Positions 1 through 7,799 of a stretch of 64,000 nt of DNA are shown one piece after another (the stretch's first letter is position 1; every line of letters begins with the position of its first letter). Origin of the DNA: Roseobacter cerasinus. Lineage in GTDB: Bacteria; Pseudomonadota; Alphaproteobacteria; Rhodobacterales; Rhodobacteraceae. The stretch is from assembly GCF_009811755.1 (NCBI RefSeq), contig NZ_BLIV01000002.1:692091-756090 (forward strand). Direction: 5' to 3'. The translations under genes and the position numbers were made by a program. The notes beneath the pieces were generated by a model, which worked only from the letters and a program-made list of their open reading frames with translations, had not been told where the DNA came from and searched no databases.

Positions 1-1426
1 TCATTTCGATCCGTTCCTCTTCAGCTGCTTTGTCGCGGGCTTCCTTCTCGCGCAGACGCTCTGCCTCGCGCTCTGCCTCGCGTGCTGCTTCTTCCTGCTT
101 GCGCGCAGCTTCCTGCTTTTCCTTGGCCTTCAGGTTTTCGTCGAGCTCGCGTGCCTTGCGTGCGTTGTCCAGAAACACGACCATTGCGTTGGTCATCTTG
201 CCGATCTCATGCGTATTCTTGGATGCTTCAAGCTCGACGGACAAATCGCCAGACGACACAACTTCCATGGTCTCTGTCAGCTTCTTGATGGGCTGACCGA
301 TCATTCTGTTGTTTACAAAGACAATCGCTCCACCAACCGCGATCATGGCACCCAAAAGGCTCAACATGGTGATCTGCCCGCTGCGTACCTGCTGTGCCGC
401 CAGTTCATCTGCGCCGTCGCTGACCGCATCTGCGGCGTCCGCCACAGCGTCGAGGGTGGCGATCATGGTGTCGGCAGCGGTGTCAAGCTCTTCAGCCAGA
501 CGGTCTGCCTCAAACTCTGCGGCCAACATATCGCGGTGCGTATCGAAAAGCTGCTCGTCCGCTTCGCTGTTCTGTACCCAGGCCTCCAGGTCTGCCTCCA
601 ATGCCGCGAATGCCTGACGTTCGGCTTCGCTTTCCGCGCGTTCGTTCAGGATGATGAACTGCGGAGCGACCATGGCATATGTATCAGTGAACTCGGTGCG
701 AATTGTATCAAGTGCACCGGGATCTTCCGACGCCATGTATTCGCGGGCAGCCCCTTCCAGGACAGCCACAATCAGCTGAAGTTGAACCGCGGCTTCGTAT
801 GCCGGGTAGTCATCTTCAAAAAGTTCGCCGATCAAATCATTCAACTGCTGCGCGGTCGTGGTCGGCAGCGCAGCCAGATCGTCGGCGCGGTTTTCCGCCG
901 CCTGCATTTCAATTTCCTGAGCGTTTGCGATGTCCGCCAGCCGATTGATCAGCTGTGTGCCGCGCGCCTCGAAATCAGACAGGAGCTGCTGTGCCTTCGC
1001 CTCTTCTTCGAGTTCAATATTGTGCGCGGCGAACATAGCCTGCGCGCTGTCAAAAAAGGCGGGCCATTCCGTCCCGGTCTCCTCCAGCGTGCTTTGCACG
1101 ACCGGGTCCGTTACGATGTCGTCCAGTTCGGCAATCGCGGCCTGATAGCGTTCAACTGTCGCGTAGAATTGCTCTTTGCGATCCGCGATGTCCGCCGGCT
1201 CCTCGTCTGCCAGGATCTCGACACTGATCTTGTGAGCCTCTTTGACGAAATATGTCACGTCAGCCGCGGTTTCCACCGTTGGCGTCGCGACATCCGTAAT
1301 CTGGTTCAATGTCCCGTTGATCTTAGAGATCGACATCAGACTGACAGTCACCACACAAATGCCAAAAGCAATCAAAGCGGCTATTCCAATGGTGGTCTTT
1401 GCACCAATACTGAGGTTCTTAAGCAT
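1..1426 (-). CDS. Methyl-accepting chemotaxis protein, 3' end outside window
   Basis: Transmembrane chemoreceptor that would signal through CheA/CheW. The gene runs off the left edge, so only about 475 N-terminal codons are visible. Residues 1-35 hold an N-terminal membrane segment (start MLKNLSIGAKTTIG). A long helical periplasmic sensor region follows, then a second membrane segment at about residues 355-372 (LLGAMIAVGGAIVFV). A HAMP region begins near residue 375 (MIGQPIKKLTE). The last visible part is a charged Ala/Glu/Arg coiled coil that normally leads into the methylation and signalling helices, which are not in the window. The ATG at 1424-1426 has an AGGAGG-like Shine-Dalgarno. The same organisation (HAMP, charged coiled coil, signalling domain) recurs in the chemoreceptor at the right end of the window. 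Ligand unknown. Confidence 0.88.
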   Translation of the reverse strand, partial: MLKNLSIGAKTTIGIAALIAFGICVVTVSLMSISKINGTLNQITDVATPTVETAADVTYFVKEAHKISVEILADEEPADIADRKEQFYATVERYQAAIAELDDIVTDPVVQSTLEETGTEWPAFFDSAQAMFAAHNIELEEEAKAQQLLSDFEARGTQLINRLADIANAQEIEMQAAENRADDLAALPTTTAQQLNDLIGELFEDDYPAYEAAVQLQLIVAVLEGAAREYMASEDPGALDTIRTEFTDTYAMVAPQFIILNERAESEAERQAFAALEADLEAWVQNSEADEQLFDTHRDMLAAEFEADRLAEELDTAADTMIATLDAVADAADAVSDGADELAAQQVRSGQITMLSLLGAMIAVGGAIVFVNNRMIGQPIKKLTETMEVVSSGDLSVELEASKNTHEIGKMTNAMVVFLDNARKARELDENLKAKEKQEAARKQEEAAREAEREAERLREKEARDKAAEEERIEM

Positions 1427-1780
1427 GGCCGATGGCCTCCTGCGTCACAAAATCGAATCTGAGTGAACACAGAAGCCCTAACGTAAAGTGATTTGTGCCA
1501 TTGATATGGCGGGAACGTGTAAAATACGACGCATTTAGCGGGTTTCAGCCCAAGTATGACCGCAATACCTGCTCAGAATTTAAGCGCTTACATCCCTTAA
1601 TAATATGGTTCTTGCGGTATGCATAGGTATGCCGTTCTGCAGATTCGGTCGGGCAGCCCTGAAGTCCGGTGGAGCGCGGTGCAACCTCTCATTCACCGAT
1701 TTCTGCGGGTCGATGCTGTTATGAGCCAGCCTGCGCGCGAGACATTGGCGCGCGTCCTTTGGCCCAGCGACATGCGGTCT
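1427..1780. other. Intergenic region without a gene
   Basis: About 350 bp between the start of the chemoreceptor gene and the 3' end of the DUF1523 gene. The part next to the chemoreceptor is AT-richer and probably carries its promoter. I see no convincing coding sequence, RNA gene or repeat here. Confidence 0.5.
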
Positions 1781-2431
1781 CTAGTACCCGCGCCGCTTGG
1801 CGGCCCACCACCGGCGCAAGCGGCTGCGTTTCTCAGCAAGGCTGTCCTCGGTCGCTTCCCAGCTGTCCTGAATTTCTTCCAGTTTCGGGTCGATGCGCTT
1901 TTGGCGGAACCGGCGCCATCTGATCCAGATTCCGTAAAACACAGCCGCGAGCAAAGCGAGGATGACCGTGTTCAGCCAGGGCAGGGGTTTGCCCGCCTCG
2001 GGGCCGTCGACGGGCCAGACCGAGATGGCATTGGGAAAGATGGAGAAGAATTCATTGCGCCAGCCGTAGTGCCGGATCGCCACGTAGCGGGGCGCGTCGG
2101 CAGTTGATCTCAGATCAGCGGCCTCGGCCTGCAGGTTGGACGTGTCGAACTTGAAGTAGGGAGGCCAACCCCAGCCGGTGTCTTCGTTGCGGTAGACCAT
2201 CACACCGCCATCGACCAGCCGGGTCTGGATGAAAAAGACATCGCGGCTCAACACGGTGGGGTCTGATCCGGCGTCCGCCTGTGCCCAGAACAGCCTGTTC
2301 TCGCCCGGGTCGACCCGTCGCTCGTAGGTGTCGGTGACGCGCACGATATCCACCTGCGGCAAGGTGTAGTGCAGGAATGATGCGATCATCAGCCAGATGC
2401 TGATCAGGACACCCCATTTAAAGTAGAACAT
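1781..2431 (-). CDS. DUF1523 family membrane protein
   Basis: A 216-residue protein with an N-terminal membrane segment (about residues 5-25), a roughly 120-residue extracytoplasmic region rich in aromatic residues (PYFKFDTSNLQAEA, RHYGWRNEFFSIFPNAISVWP), a second membrane segment at about 152-170 (LNTVILALLAAVFYGIWIRW), and a very basic cytoplasmic tail ending in RRWWAAKRRGY. This arrangement matches the DUF1523 family of proteobacterial proteins of unknown function. It lies 11 bp downstream of a second small membrane-protein gene on the same strand, so the two are probably co-transcribed. Function unknown. Confidence 0.8.
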   Translation of the reverse strand: MFYFKWGVLISIWLMIASFLHYTLPQVDIVRVTDTYERRVDPGENRLFWAQADAGSDPTVLSRDVFFIQTRLVDGGVMVYRNEDTGWGWPPYFKFDTSNLQAEAADLRSTADAPRYVAIRHYGWRNEFFSIFPNAISVWPVDGPEAGKPLPWLNTVILALLAAVFYGIWIRWRRFRQKRIDPKLEEIQDSWEATEDSLAEKRSRLRRWWAAKRRGY

Positions 2432-2442
2432 GGCCAGCCCCC

Positions 2443-2709
2443 TCAGGCGAAATTCGTGAAGTAGATCAGCAGGCCAATCGCAATCGACGGGATAACGTAG
2501 ACGCCGAGGATCAGCTTGCGGCGCAGTGAGCCGTCATAGTCCTGCAGGCCCGCCCGCACAAAGCTGTCACGGTCGCCGGGGCCTCCGGCCTGGTCCCACT
2601 CTGCCTCCAGCTTGCTGCGGCGCACCGACCGTGAATAGAACGACAGGCACATGTAGATGATCGTCAGGACGATAAACCCGATGAATACCATCCGCGCCAG
2701 TGCGGCCAT
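2443..2709 (-). CDS. Small two-helix membrane protein
   Basis: An 88-residue protein with a membrane helix at about residues 5-25, a charged cytoplasmic loop containing RRSKLEAEWDQAGGPGDRD, and a second hydrophobic segment near the C-terminus (LILGVYVIPSIAIGLLIYF). A clear GGAGATCACA ribosome-binding site precedes the ATG. It is the first gene of a two-gene unit with the DUF1523 gene. I do not recognise a named family. Pairing with DUF1523 suggests they act at the same membrane site, but that is inference. Confidence 0.7.
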   Translation of the reverse strand: MAALARMVFIGFIVLTIIYMCLSFYSRSVRRSKLEAEWDQAGGPGDRDSFVRAGLQDYDGSLRRKLILGVYVIPSIAIGLLIYFTNFA

Positions 2710-2820
2710 TGTGATCTCCTCTAAGATATCTTCCCACGATATAGGTCATGTAAACTATATTTACATCAGCCTGCCGCAGTGTCGCAGGTTCCATCGCAAA
2801 TGTCGTGCGCCTTGGAAAGG

Positions 2821-2988
2821 CTATTTCTGTGGCGTTGCCTCCAGCATCCGGCGTGTCAGGTCGCGTAAGGTGCGTTGCAGATCTTTGATCTTGGGCAGCG
2901 CCAGGCCGGTCGCGCGGACAATCTCCTGCGGCACATGGGCGACCTGTGCCTCAAGCGCGCGCCCTGCGTCGGTCGGAGCCACCACCAC
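2821..2988 (-). pseudogene. C-terminal remnant of a MarR/OhrR-type regulator
   Basis: Reading leftward, an open frame encodes APTDAGRALEAQVAHVPQEI, continues through a helix, and ends RRMLEATPQK before a TAG at 2821-2823. This is the C-terminal pattern of MarR-family repressors: the end of the wing (LTxAGRAL) and the dimerisation helix. The winged-helix DNA-binding part is missing. The frame abuts, head to head, the C-terminal remnant of an Ohr peroxidase, and OhrR is the usual regulator of ohr. It is therefore best read as decayed ohrR. No start codon or promoter remains. Confidence 0.6.
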
Positions 2989-2989
2989 C

Positions 2990-3079
2990 GCACAAGATCT
3001 GATCGAAGGTGGACACGCCGTCTGCCCCTATAGCCATGCCACCAAGGGCAGCCTGACCATCACACCGGAACGCGCCTGA
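2990..3079 (+). pseudogene. C-terminal remnant of organic hydroperoxide resistance protein Ohr
   Basis: About 29 codons, AQDLIEGGHAVCPYSHATKG and a short tail, ending in TGA at 3077-3079. The (H)xVCPYSxATxG motif carries the second catalytic cysteine of Ohr/OsmC thiol peroxidases and sits at the same distance from the C-terminus as in Ohr. The first roughly 110 residues, including the first catalytic cysteine, are gone. The sequence runs straight into the divergent OhrR remnant near 2988-2990. One internal deletion thus appears to have removed both N-terminal halves and the shared promoter. Confidence 0.6.
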
Positions 3080-3117
3080 TATGTTGGCCCACGGCCTCTT
3101 GACCTGGCCGCGGGCGC

Positions 3118-4341
3118 TCAGCCCACGATATTGAACTCCGGGCCATAGGGGTAACCGGTGATGTTTTCGGCTCCGTCTTCTGTGATGACAAGGATGTCAT
3201 GCTCGCGGTAGCCGCCCGCCCCGGGTTTGTCGGCGGCAATGGTCAGCATCGGCTCCATCGAGATGACCATCCCCGGCTCCAGCACCGTGTCGATGTCCTC
3301 GCGCAGTTCCAGCCCGGCTTCGCGGCCATAGTAGTGGCTCAGCACACCAAAGGAATGCCCGTAGCCAAAGGTCCGGTATTGCAGCAGGTCCCGCTGGGCA
3401 AAGAAATCATTGATCTTGTGGGTCACGTCCGCGCAAGAGGCGCCAGGTTTCAGCAGGCTCATACCGTATTTATGTGCGGCGACATTGGCCTGCCAGATCT
3501 TCAGGCTGTCGGGGTCACACTCCTGCACAAAGAGCGTCCGCTCAAGCGCGGTGTAGTAACCTGAGATCATCGGGAAGGCGTTGAGCGAGAGGATATCACC
3601 GCGTTCCAGCGCCCGGCCCGTGACGGGATTATGCGCGCCGTCGGTGTTGATCCCTGATTGGAACCAGACCCAGATGTCGCGGTACTCAGCCTCCGGAAAG
3701 CGCTTGGCGATCTCCAGCTCCATGGCATCCCGGCCTGCCATCGCCACGTCGATCTCGCGTACGCCCGGTCTGATCGCATCGCGGATGGCGTAGCCTCCAA
3801 CATCGGCGACCTGCGCGCCATGGCGGATCAGCGCGATTTCGGCGTCGGATTTGTGCATTCTCTGACGCATCGTGGTTTCGGCCAAATCCACCATGGTCAG
3901 CGGTTGCAGAAAGTCCTCCAGCTTGTCGCGCTGAACCAGCGTCAGGTGATCCCCCTCATAGCCGACAATTGCGTTCTTACCGGTGACAGAGACCACCGCG
4001 CGCCAGAAGTTATCGCGCTGCCAGTCAGTGTAGGTGACATTGTCGCAAAAGCTGCGCCGCCAGGGTTGGCCCGCGTCGATGCCCGCGCTGATCGTGACGG
4101 CATCCGTCTCCGTCACCACCATGCCGTAGGGCCTGCCGAAGGCGCAGTAGAGAAAGCCGGAGTAATAGGCGATGCTGTGCATGGAGGTGAAAACGGCCGC
4201 CGTGGTGCCTGCAACCTCCATACGCTCACGCAGTTCAGCCAGCCGAGCCTCGTATTCGGTGGGATCAAACGGCAAGGGTGACTTTTCACCGTTGTGATAG
4301 CGGTACATCTCCGGGCGGTCAGTCAGGGGGGATGTGGTCAT
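3118..4341 (-). CDS. Creatinase (creatine amidinohydrolase), M24 fold
   Basis: Hydrolyses creatine to sarcosine and urea. The 407-residue protein matches the usual creatinase length. It has the two-domain pita-bread architecture: an N-terminal domain to about residue 160 and a C-terminal catalytic domain. Diagnostic stretches remembered from Pseudomonas creatinase are present: YYSGFLYCAFGRPYGMVVTE, GQPWRRS with YTDWQRDNF, FQSGINTDGAHNPVT, and YRTFGYGHSFGVLSHYYGRE. His-237 in the DGAHNP motif lines up with the catalytic histidine; Glu-267 (ALERT) and the MEPM glutamate are also kept. Metal-binding residues of true M24 peptidases are not expected. No creatininase, sarcosine oxidase or urease gene is nearby. 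It is divergent from gabD across about 240 bp. Confidence 0.88.
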   Translation of the reverse strand: MTTSPLTDRPEMYRYHNGEKSPLPFDPTEYEARLAELRERMEVAGTTAAVFTSMHSIAYYSGFLYCAFGRPYGMVVTETDAVTISAGIDAGQPWRRSFCDNVTYTDWQRDNFWRAVVSVTGKNAIVGYEGDHLTLVQRDKLEDFLQPLTMVDLAETTMRQRMHKSDAEIALIRHGAQVADVGGYAIRDAIRPGVREIDVAMAGRDAMELEIAKRFPEAEYRDIWVWFQSGINTDGAHNPVTGRALERGDILSLNAFPMISGYYTALERTLFVQECDPDSLKIWQANVAAHKYGMSLLKPGASCADVTHKINDFFAQRDLLQYRTFGYGHSFGVLSHYYGREAGLELREDIDTVLEPGMVISMEPMLTIAADKPGAGGYREHDILVITEDGAENITGYPYGPEFNIVG

Positions 4342-4584
4342 GGCAGACCCTCCTTTTTCAGAAAGATCCCGGCGTTCAGGACGGGGTGCGCCTTTGTGCG
4401 AGACGACGCCATCGTCGCGCGGCTGATTGGAGCTTTTCCTGATTTGGCGGGCGCGCGCAAGTGTGGTGTTCGGCGGTCGGCACGCGGGCTGTTGAATAAA
4501 TCAAACAGGGGCGGCGCATCGGAACTGGACAATCACAACCGGAGTTGAAATGACAACAGCAATGATGTTCGCGGAGGATCCGAC

Positions 4585-6063
4585 ATGAAAGATATTCTAA
4601 ACACCGATCTCAAATCTCTTCTGAAAGATCCAAGCCTGCTGGAAACCCGTGCCTACATCGGTGGTCAGTGGGTCGATGGGGAGGACGGCACCTTTGAGGT
4701 GAGCAACCCCGCGCGCGGCGATGTGATTGCCGAGGTGGCCAACCTGAGCCGCGCACAGGTGGCAGGCGCCATTACGCAGGCCGAAGCTGCGCAGAAGGGC
4801 TGGGCCGCGTGGACTGGCAAGGAGCGCGCGCAGGTGCTGCGCAAGTGGTTCGATCTGATGATGGAGAATGCGGATGATCTGGCGACCATTCTGACCGCAG
4901 AGCAGGGCAAACCGCATGCCGAGGCCAAGGGTGAGATCGGCTATGGTGCGAGCTTCATCGAGTTCTTCGGGGAGCAGGCCAAGCGCATCTATGGCGAGAC
5001 AGTGCCGGGTCACCAGCGCGACAAGCGCATCATGGTGCTGAAACAGCCCATCGGTGTGGCGGCGTCGATCACGCCATGGAACTTCCCCAACGCGATGATC
5101 ACGCGCAAGGCGGCACCCGCGCTGGCGGTGGGCTGCTCTTTTGTGGCGCGCCCGGCCAAGGAGACACCGCTCAGTGCCATCGTGATGGGTGTGCTGGCCG
5201 AGCGCGCAGGTATCCCGGCGGGTGTCTTCAATGTGGTGCCGTCGGCCTCCGCCTCGGCCATTGGCAAGGAATTTTGCGAGAATCCGGCGGTGCGCAAGCT
5301 GACCTTCACCGGCTCCACCGAAGTTGGGCGCATCCTGCTGAAACAGGCCGCCGATCAGGTGATGAAATGCTCCATGGAGCTTGGAGGCAATGCGCCCTTC
5401 ATCGTTTTTGACGATGCGGATCTCGACGCGGCTGTCGAAGGCGCGATGATGTGCAAGTTCCGCAACAACGGGCAGACCTGTGTCTGTGCGAACCGGATCT
5501 ACGTGCAGGCAGGGGTCTATGACGCCTTTGCCGAAAAGTTGAAAGTGGCCGTTGAGAACCTCAACGTTGGGGACGGGCTGGAGGAGGGCGTGACCACCGG
5601 GCCACTGATCAACGCGGAAGCGGTCGAGAAGGTGCAGGAGCACATGCAGGATGTGGTCGACAATGGCGGCGCGATCCTGACCGGTGGCAAGCCGCATGAG
5701 AAGGGCAGGACCTTCTTTGAGCCCACCATCGTGACCGGCGTGACGCAGGACATGAAAGTCGCGACCGAAGAAACCTTTGGCCCATTGGCCCCGCTCTTCA
5801 AATTCGAGGATGAGGATGAGGTGATTGCGATGGCCAACGACACGATTTTTGGCCTTGCGAGCTATTTCTATGCCAAGGATCTGAGCCGCGTCTACAAGGT
5901 GGCTGAGGCGCTGGAGTATGGGATTGTCGGTGTGAACACCGGGATCATCTCGACCGAAGTGGGCCCCTTCGGCGGCGTGAAGCAGTCCGGCCTTGGGCGT
6001 GAAGGTTCGCATCACGGGGTCGAGGACTATTTGGAGATGAAATACATCTGCATGTCCGTCTGA
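4585..6063 (+). CDS. gabD: NADP-dependent succinate-semialdehyde dehydrogenase
   Basis: Oxidises succinate semialdehyde to succinate, the last step of GABA degradation. The 492-residue protein is the normal family size. It carries the aldehyde dehydrogenase motifs PWNFPNAMITRKAAPALAVG (cofactor and oxyanion region), FTGSTEVGR, the general base Glu-265 in MELGGNAPFIVF, and the nucleophile Cys-299 in NNGQTCVCANR. The N-terminal LKDPSLLETRAYIGGQWVDG and the C-terminal FGGVKQSGLGREGSHHGVEDY are typical of GabD. GGAGG precedes the ATG by a normal spacing. No aminotransferase gene is adjacent. A strong terminator hairpin follows. Confidence 0.9.
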   Translation: MKDILNTDLKSLLKDPSLLETRAYIGGQWVDGEDGTFEVSNPARGDVIAEVANLSRAQVAGAITQAEAAQKGWAAWTGKERAQVLRKWFDLMMENADDLATILTAEQGKPHAEAKGEIGYGASFIEFFGEQAKRIYGETVPGHQRDKRIMVLKQPIGVAASITPWNFPNAMITRKAAPALAVGCSFVARPAKETPLSAIVMGVLAERAGIPAGVFNVVPSASASAIGKEFCENPAVRKLTFTGSTEVGRILLKQAADQVMKCSMELGGNAPFIVFDDADLDAAVEGAMMCKFRNNGQTCVCANRIYVQAGVYDAFAEKLKVAVENLNVGDGLEEGVTTGPLINAEAVEKVQEHMQDVVDNGGAILTGGKPHEKGRTFFEPTIVTGVTQDMKVATEETFGPLAPLFKFEDEDEVIAMANDTIFGLASYFYAKDLSRVYKVAEALEYGIVGVNTGIISTEVGPFGGVKQSGLGREGSHHGVEDYLEMKYICMSV

Positions 6064-6085
6064 GCTGTTTTTGCAGCCGGGCAAA

Positions 6086-6118
6086 CAAAAGGGGGCCGTA
6101 TCGAACGGCCCCCTTTTG
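6086..6118 (+). terminator. Rho-independent terminator after gabD
   Basis: A perfect 14-bp stem (CAAAAGGGGGCCGT paired with ACGGCCCCCTTTTG) around a 5-base loop begins 22 bp after the gabD stop. A-tract and T-tract flanks lie on both sides, so it could end transcription from either direction. Confidence 0.85.
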
Positions 6119-6236
6119 TGGTTCCGCCGGACGCGGAACGGCGCATTTGGCAGCTGGATCGGCCCCGACCCTGCTTCTGGGACGACATGTGGCGGCCCGG
6201 AATTGTCCCGAACCGTCGTGTCTCAGTCGCTCAGTT

Positions 6237-6704
6237 TCAATTGACGGATTTGGCGTCGACCACGTCTTTTTCGATCTGCTTGGTTGAGGAGATCGCGATC
6301 TGTCGCGGCTTCAGCGCCTCTGGCACTTCGCGCATCAGTTCGATGTGCAGCATGCCGTCCACATGGCTTGCGCCGGTGACCTGCATATGATCTGCCAGAT
6401 GAAAGCGGCGTTCAAAGGCGCGCGTGGCGATACCGCGGTGCAGATAGCTGCGGTCCGCGTTTTCGTCGGCCTTGCGGGCGGAGACGATCAGCGCATTCTC
6501 CCGGACCTCGACGCTCAGATCCGCGTCTGAGAACCCGGCGACCGCGATAGAAATGCGATAGGAGTCGTCATCGAGCTTTTCGATGTTGTAGGGCGGGTAG
6601 GACGGCTGTGTGCTTTCGCTGGTCAGGACCCTGTCCATCAGGTCGGCAATCTGGTCAAATCCGACGGTGGCCCGGTAAAGCGGTGCAAAATCATAGGTAC
6701 GCAT
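6237..6704 (-). CDS. Hsp20/alpha-crystallin small heat-shock protein
   Basis: ATP-independent holdase chaperone of the IbpA type, 155 residues. The N-terminus MRTYDFAPLYRATVGFDQI resembles IbpA. The alpha-crystallin domain spans about residues 35-130 (PPYNIEKLDDDSYRISIAVAG, the strand region with RAFERRFHLADHMQVTGASH, and DGMLHIELMREVPE). The C-terminal PRQIAI supplies the I/V-x-I/V anchoring motif. Two ATGs are adjacent. I chose the second (6702-6704) because it sits 7 bases after AGAGGA; the first is too close. A longer frame upstream has no family similarity. Confidence 0.85.
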   Translation of the reverse strand: MRTYDFAPLYRATVGFDQIADLMDRVLTSESTQPSYPPYNIEKLDDDSYRISIAVAGFSDADLSVEVRENALIVSARKADENADRSYLHRGIATRAFERRFHLADHMQVTGASHVDGMLHIELMREVPEALKPRQIAISSTKQIEKDVVDAKSVN

Positions 6705-6892
6705 CATGTATCCTCTTCTTGAGCGATATGGTGCCGGCGGCTCCCGTGGGACGCACGCCAGCAATGGTGTGTAAGCTGGGGCCCTGTTGCGGCACCCCCG
6801 CGCGCTAGATGTGGGAATAGGTGGTCGGGCTTTCAAGACCTTTTCGAGCCGTGCTGTGCGTCGTTGACGGCGCCGGTTCTGGGTGGCCTGCC

Positions 6893-7714
6893 TTACTGCG
6901 GCGGTCTGACGAATTTCGCGCCAGCGGAACTAGACCTTTCGCCAGCGCCCAGCCGCGCGGCGGGCGGCGGGCTTGCCTCGTAACCGCCCTTGCCGGCCAA
7001 AAGTTCGGCACGCAGCAAATCCAGAGGTGCCCCAAGAGACGTGCCCAGGGAGACTGGTGCGTCGCCCATCTCCGCCTTGGCGGAGACGATGGAAACGATT
7101 TGCGCGCGGCCACCTTCAAGGGTGAAAATCGGCGCGCCAGACGATCCAAAATCGACTGCACAGGAGGTCACTAAGACGCCCTGCTGCCGCCCGAGGACCT
7201 TGCAGACCTGCTGGAGTGAGGGCACCTCGGCCCGGTTGCGCGCGTAGCTGACCACGCCCACATCCGCCCCTTTGCGCGGGCGCGGCGCGGTCTCGAACGG
7301 CTCAATCGTCGTATTGCGGATCGGATGCGCCAGTTTCAGCAGGGCAATATCACTACGGACGCGCGCCGAGGACACCTCGGCGGCATAGCTGTAGTCAGGA
7401 TGGACCACTGCGCGTGTGACCTGGCGGTAGGCTGATGCGCGCCCGTCGCGCCAGCCAGCGCGGAATTCGAGCGTCTCGGGGTCGATCCGTTGCCCCGAGG
7501 TCTTGTCAAAAAGGCAATGCGCAGCTGTCAGCACCAGGTCGGCGCCGATCAGAGCGCCTGTGCAGAAACCTTTGCCGTCGAGATCGAGACGCCCCACCGC
7601 TTCCCAGTCGCCAGCCTCGACAGCTGTTCGCAGGCTCTGCAGTGCGGTATCCTGCGCCTGTGCTGCAGCGGCGCAAAACCCCACGAGAAATAGCAATGGA
7701 ACCCAACGCGCCAT
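6893..7714 (-). CDS. Secreted trypsin-like serine protease
   Basis: A 273-residue chymotrypsin-fold protein with a signal peptide (MARWVPLLFLVGFCAAAAQA, cleavage near residue 20). The catalytic triad is visible: His-66 in VLTAAHCLF, Asp-122 in SDIALLKL, Ser-192 in GSSGAPIF. The serine motif is GSSGAP rather than the classic GDSGGP, as in other bacterial V8/trypsin-like enzymes. Cys-51 and Cys-67 are placed for the disulfide near the active site. The Pro/Ala-rich tail after residue 245 looks unstructured. Expected to act in the periplasm or outside the cell. Substrate unknown. It appears to be a single-gene unit. Confidence 0.85.
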   Translation of the reverse strand: MARWVPLLFLVGFCAAAAQAQDTALQSLRTAVEAGDWEAVGRLDLDGKGFCTGALIGADLVLTAAHCLFDKTSGQRIDPETLEFRAGWRDGRASAYRQVTRAVVHPDYSYAAEVSSARVRSDIALLKLAHPIRNTTIEPFETAPRPRKGADVGVVSYARNRAEVPSLQQVCKVLGRQQGVLVTSCAVDFGSSGAPIFTLEGGRAQIVSIVSAKAEMGDAPVSLGTSLGAPLDLLRAELLAGKGGYEASPPPAARLGAGERSSSAGAKFVRPPQ

Positions 7715-7799
7715 AGATCCTCCCTAGATCCTTGGCACCCGATTATAGTGAGGCGATGCGGCAGGAATAGGGCAAAATGCCAGGTGGTCGGCCTCCGGC

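Noticed and set aside
209..1462. A 417-codon plus-strand frame at the left edge
   Set aside because: Opposite a clear chemoreceptor gene that runs off the window; Cys/Arg/His-rich with no motif.
4597..6084. A 495-codon open frame on the minus strand opposite gabD
   Set aside because: It mirrors gabD exactly, encodes a His/Arg-rich sequence with no family motif, and arises from the high-GC third positions of gabD.
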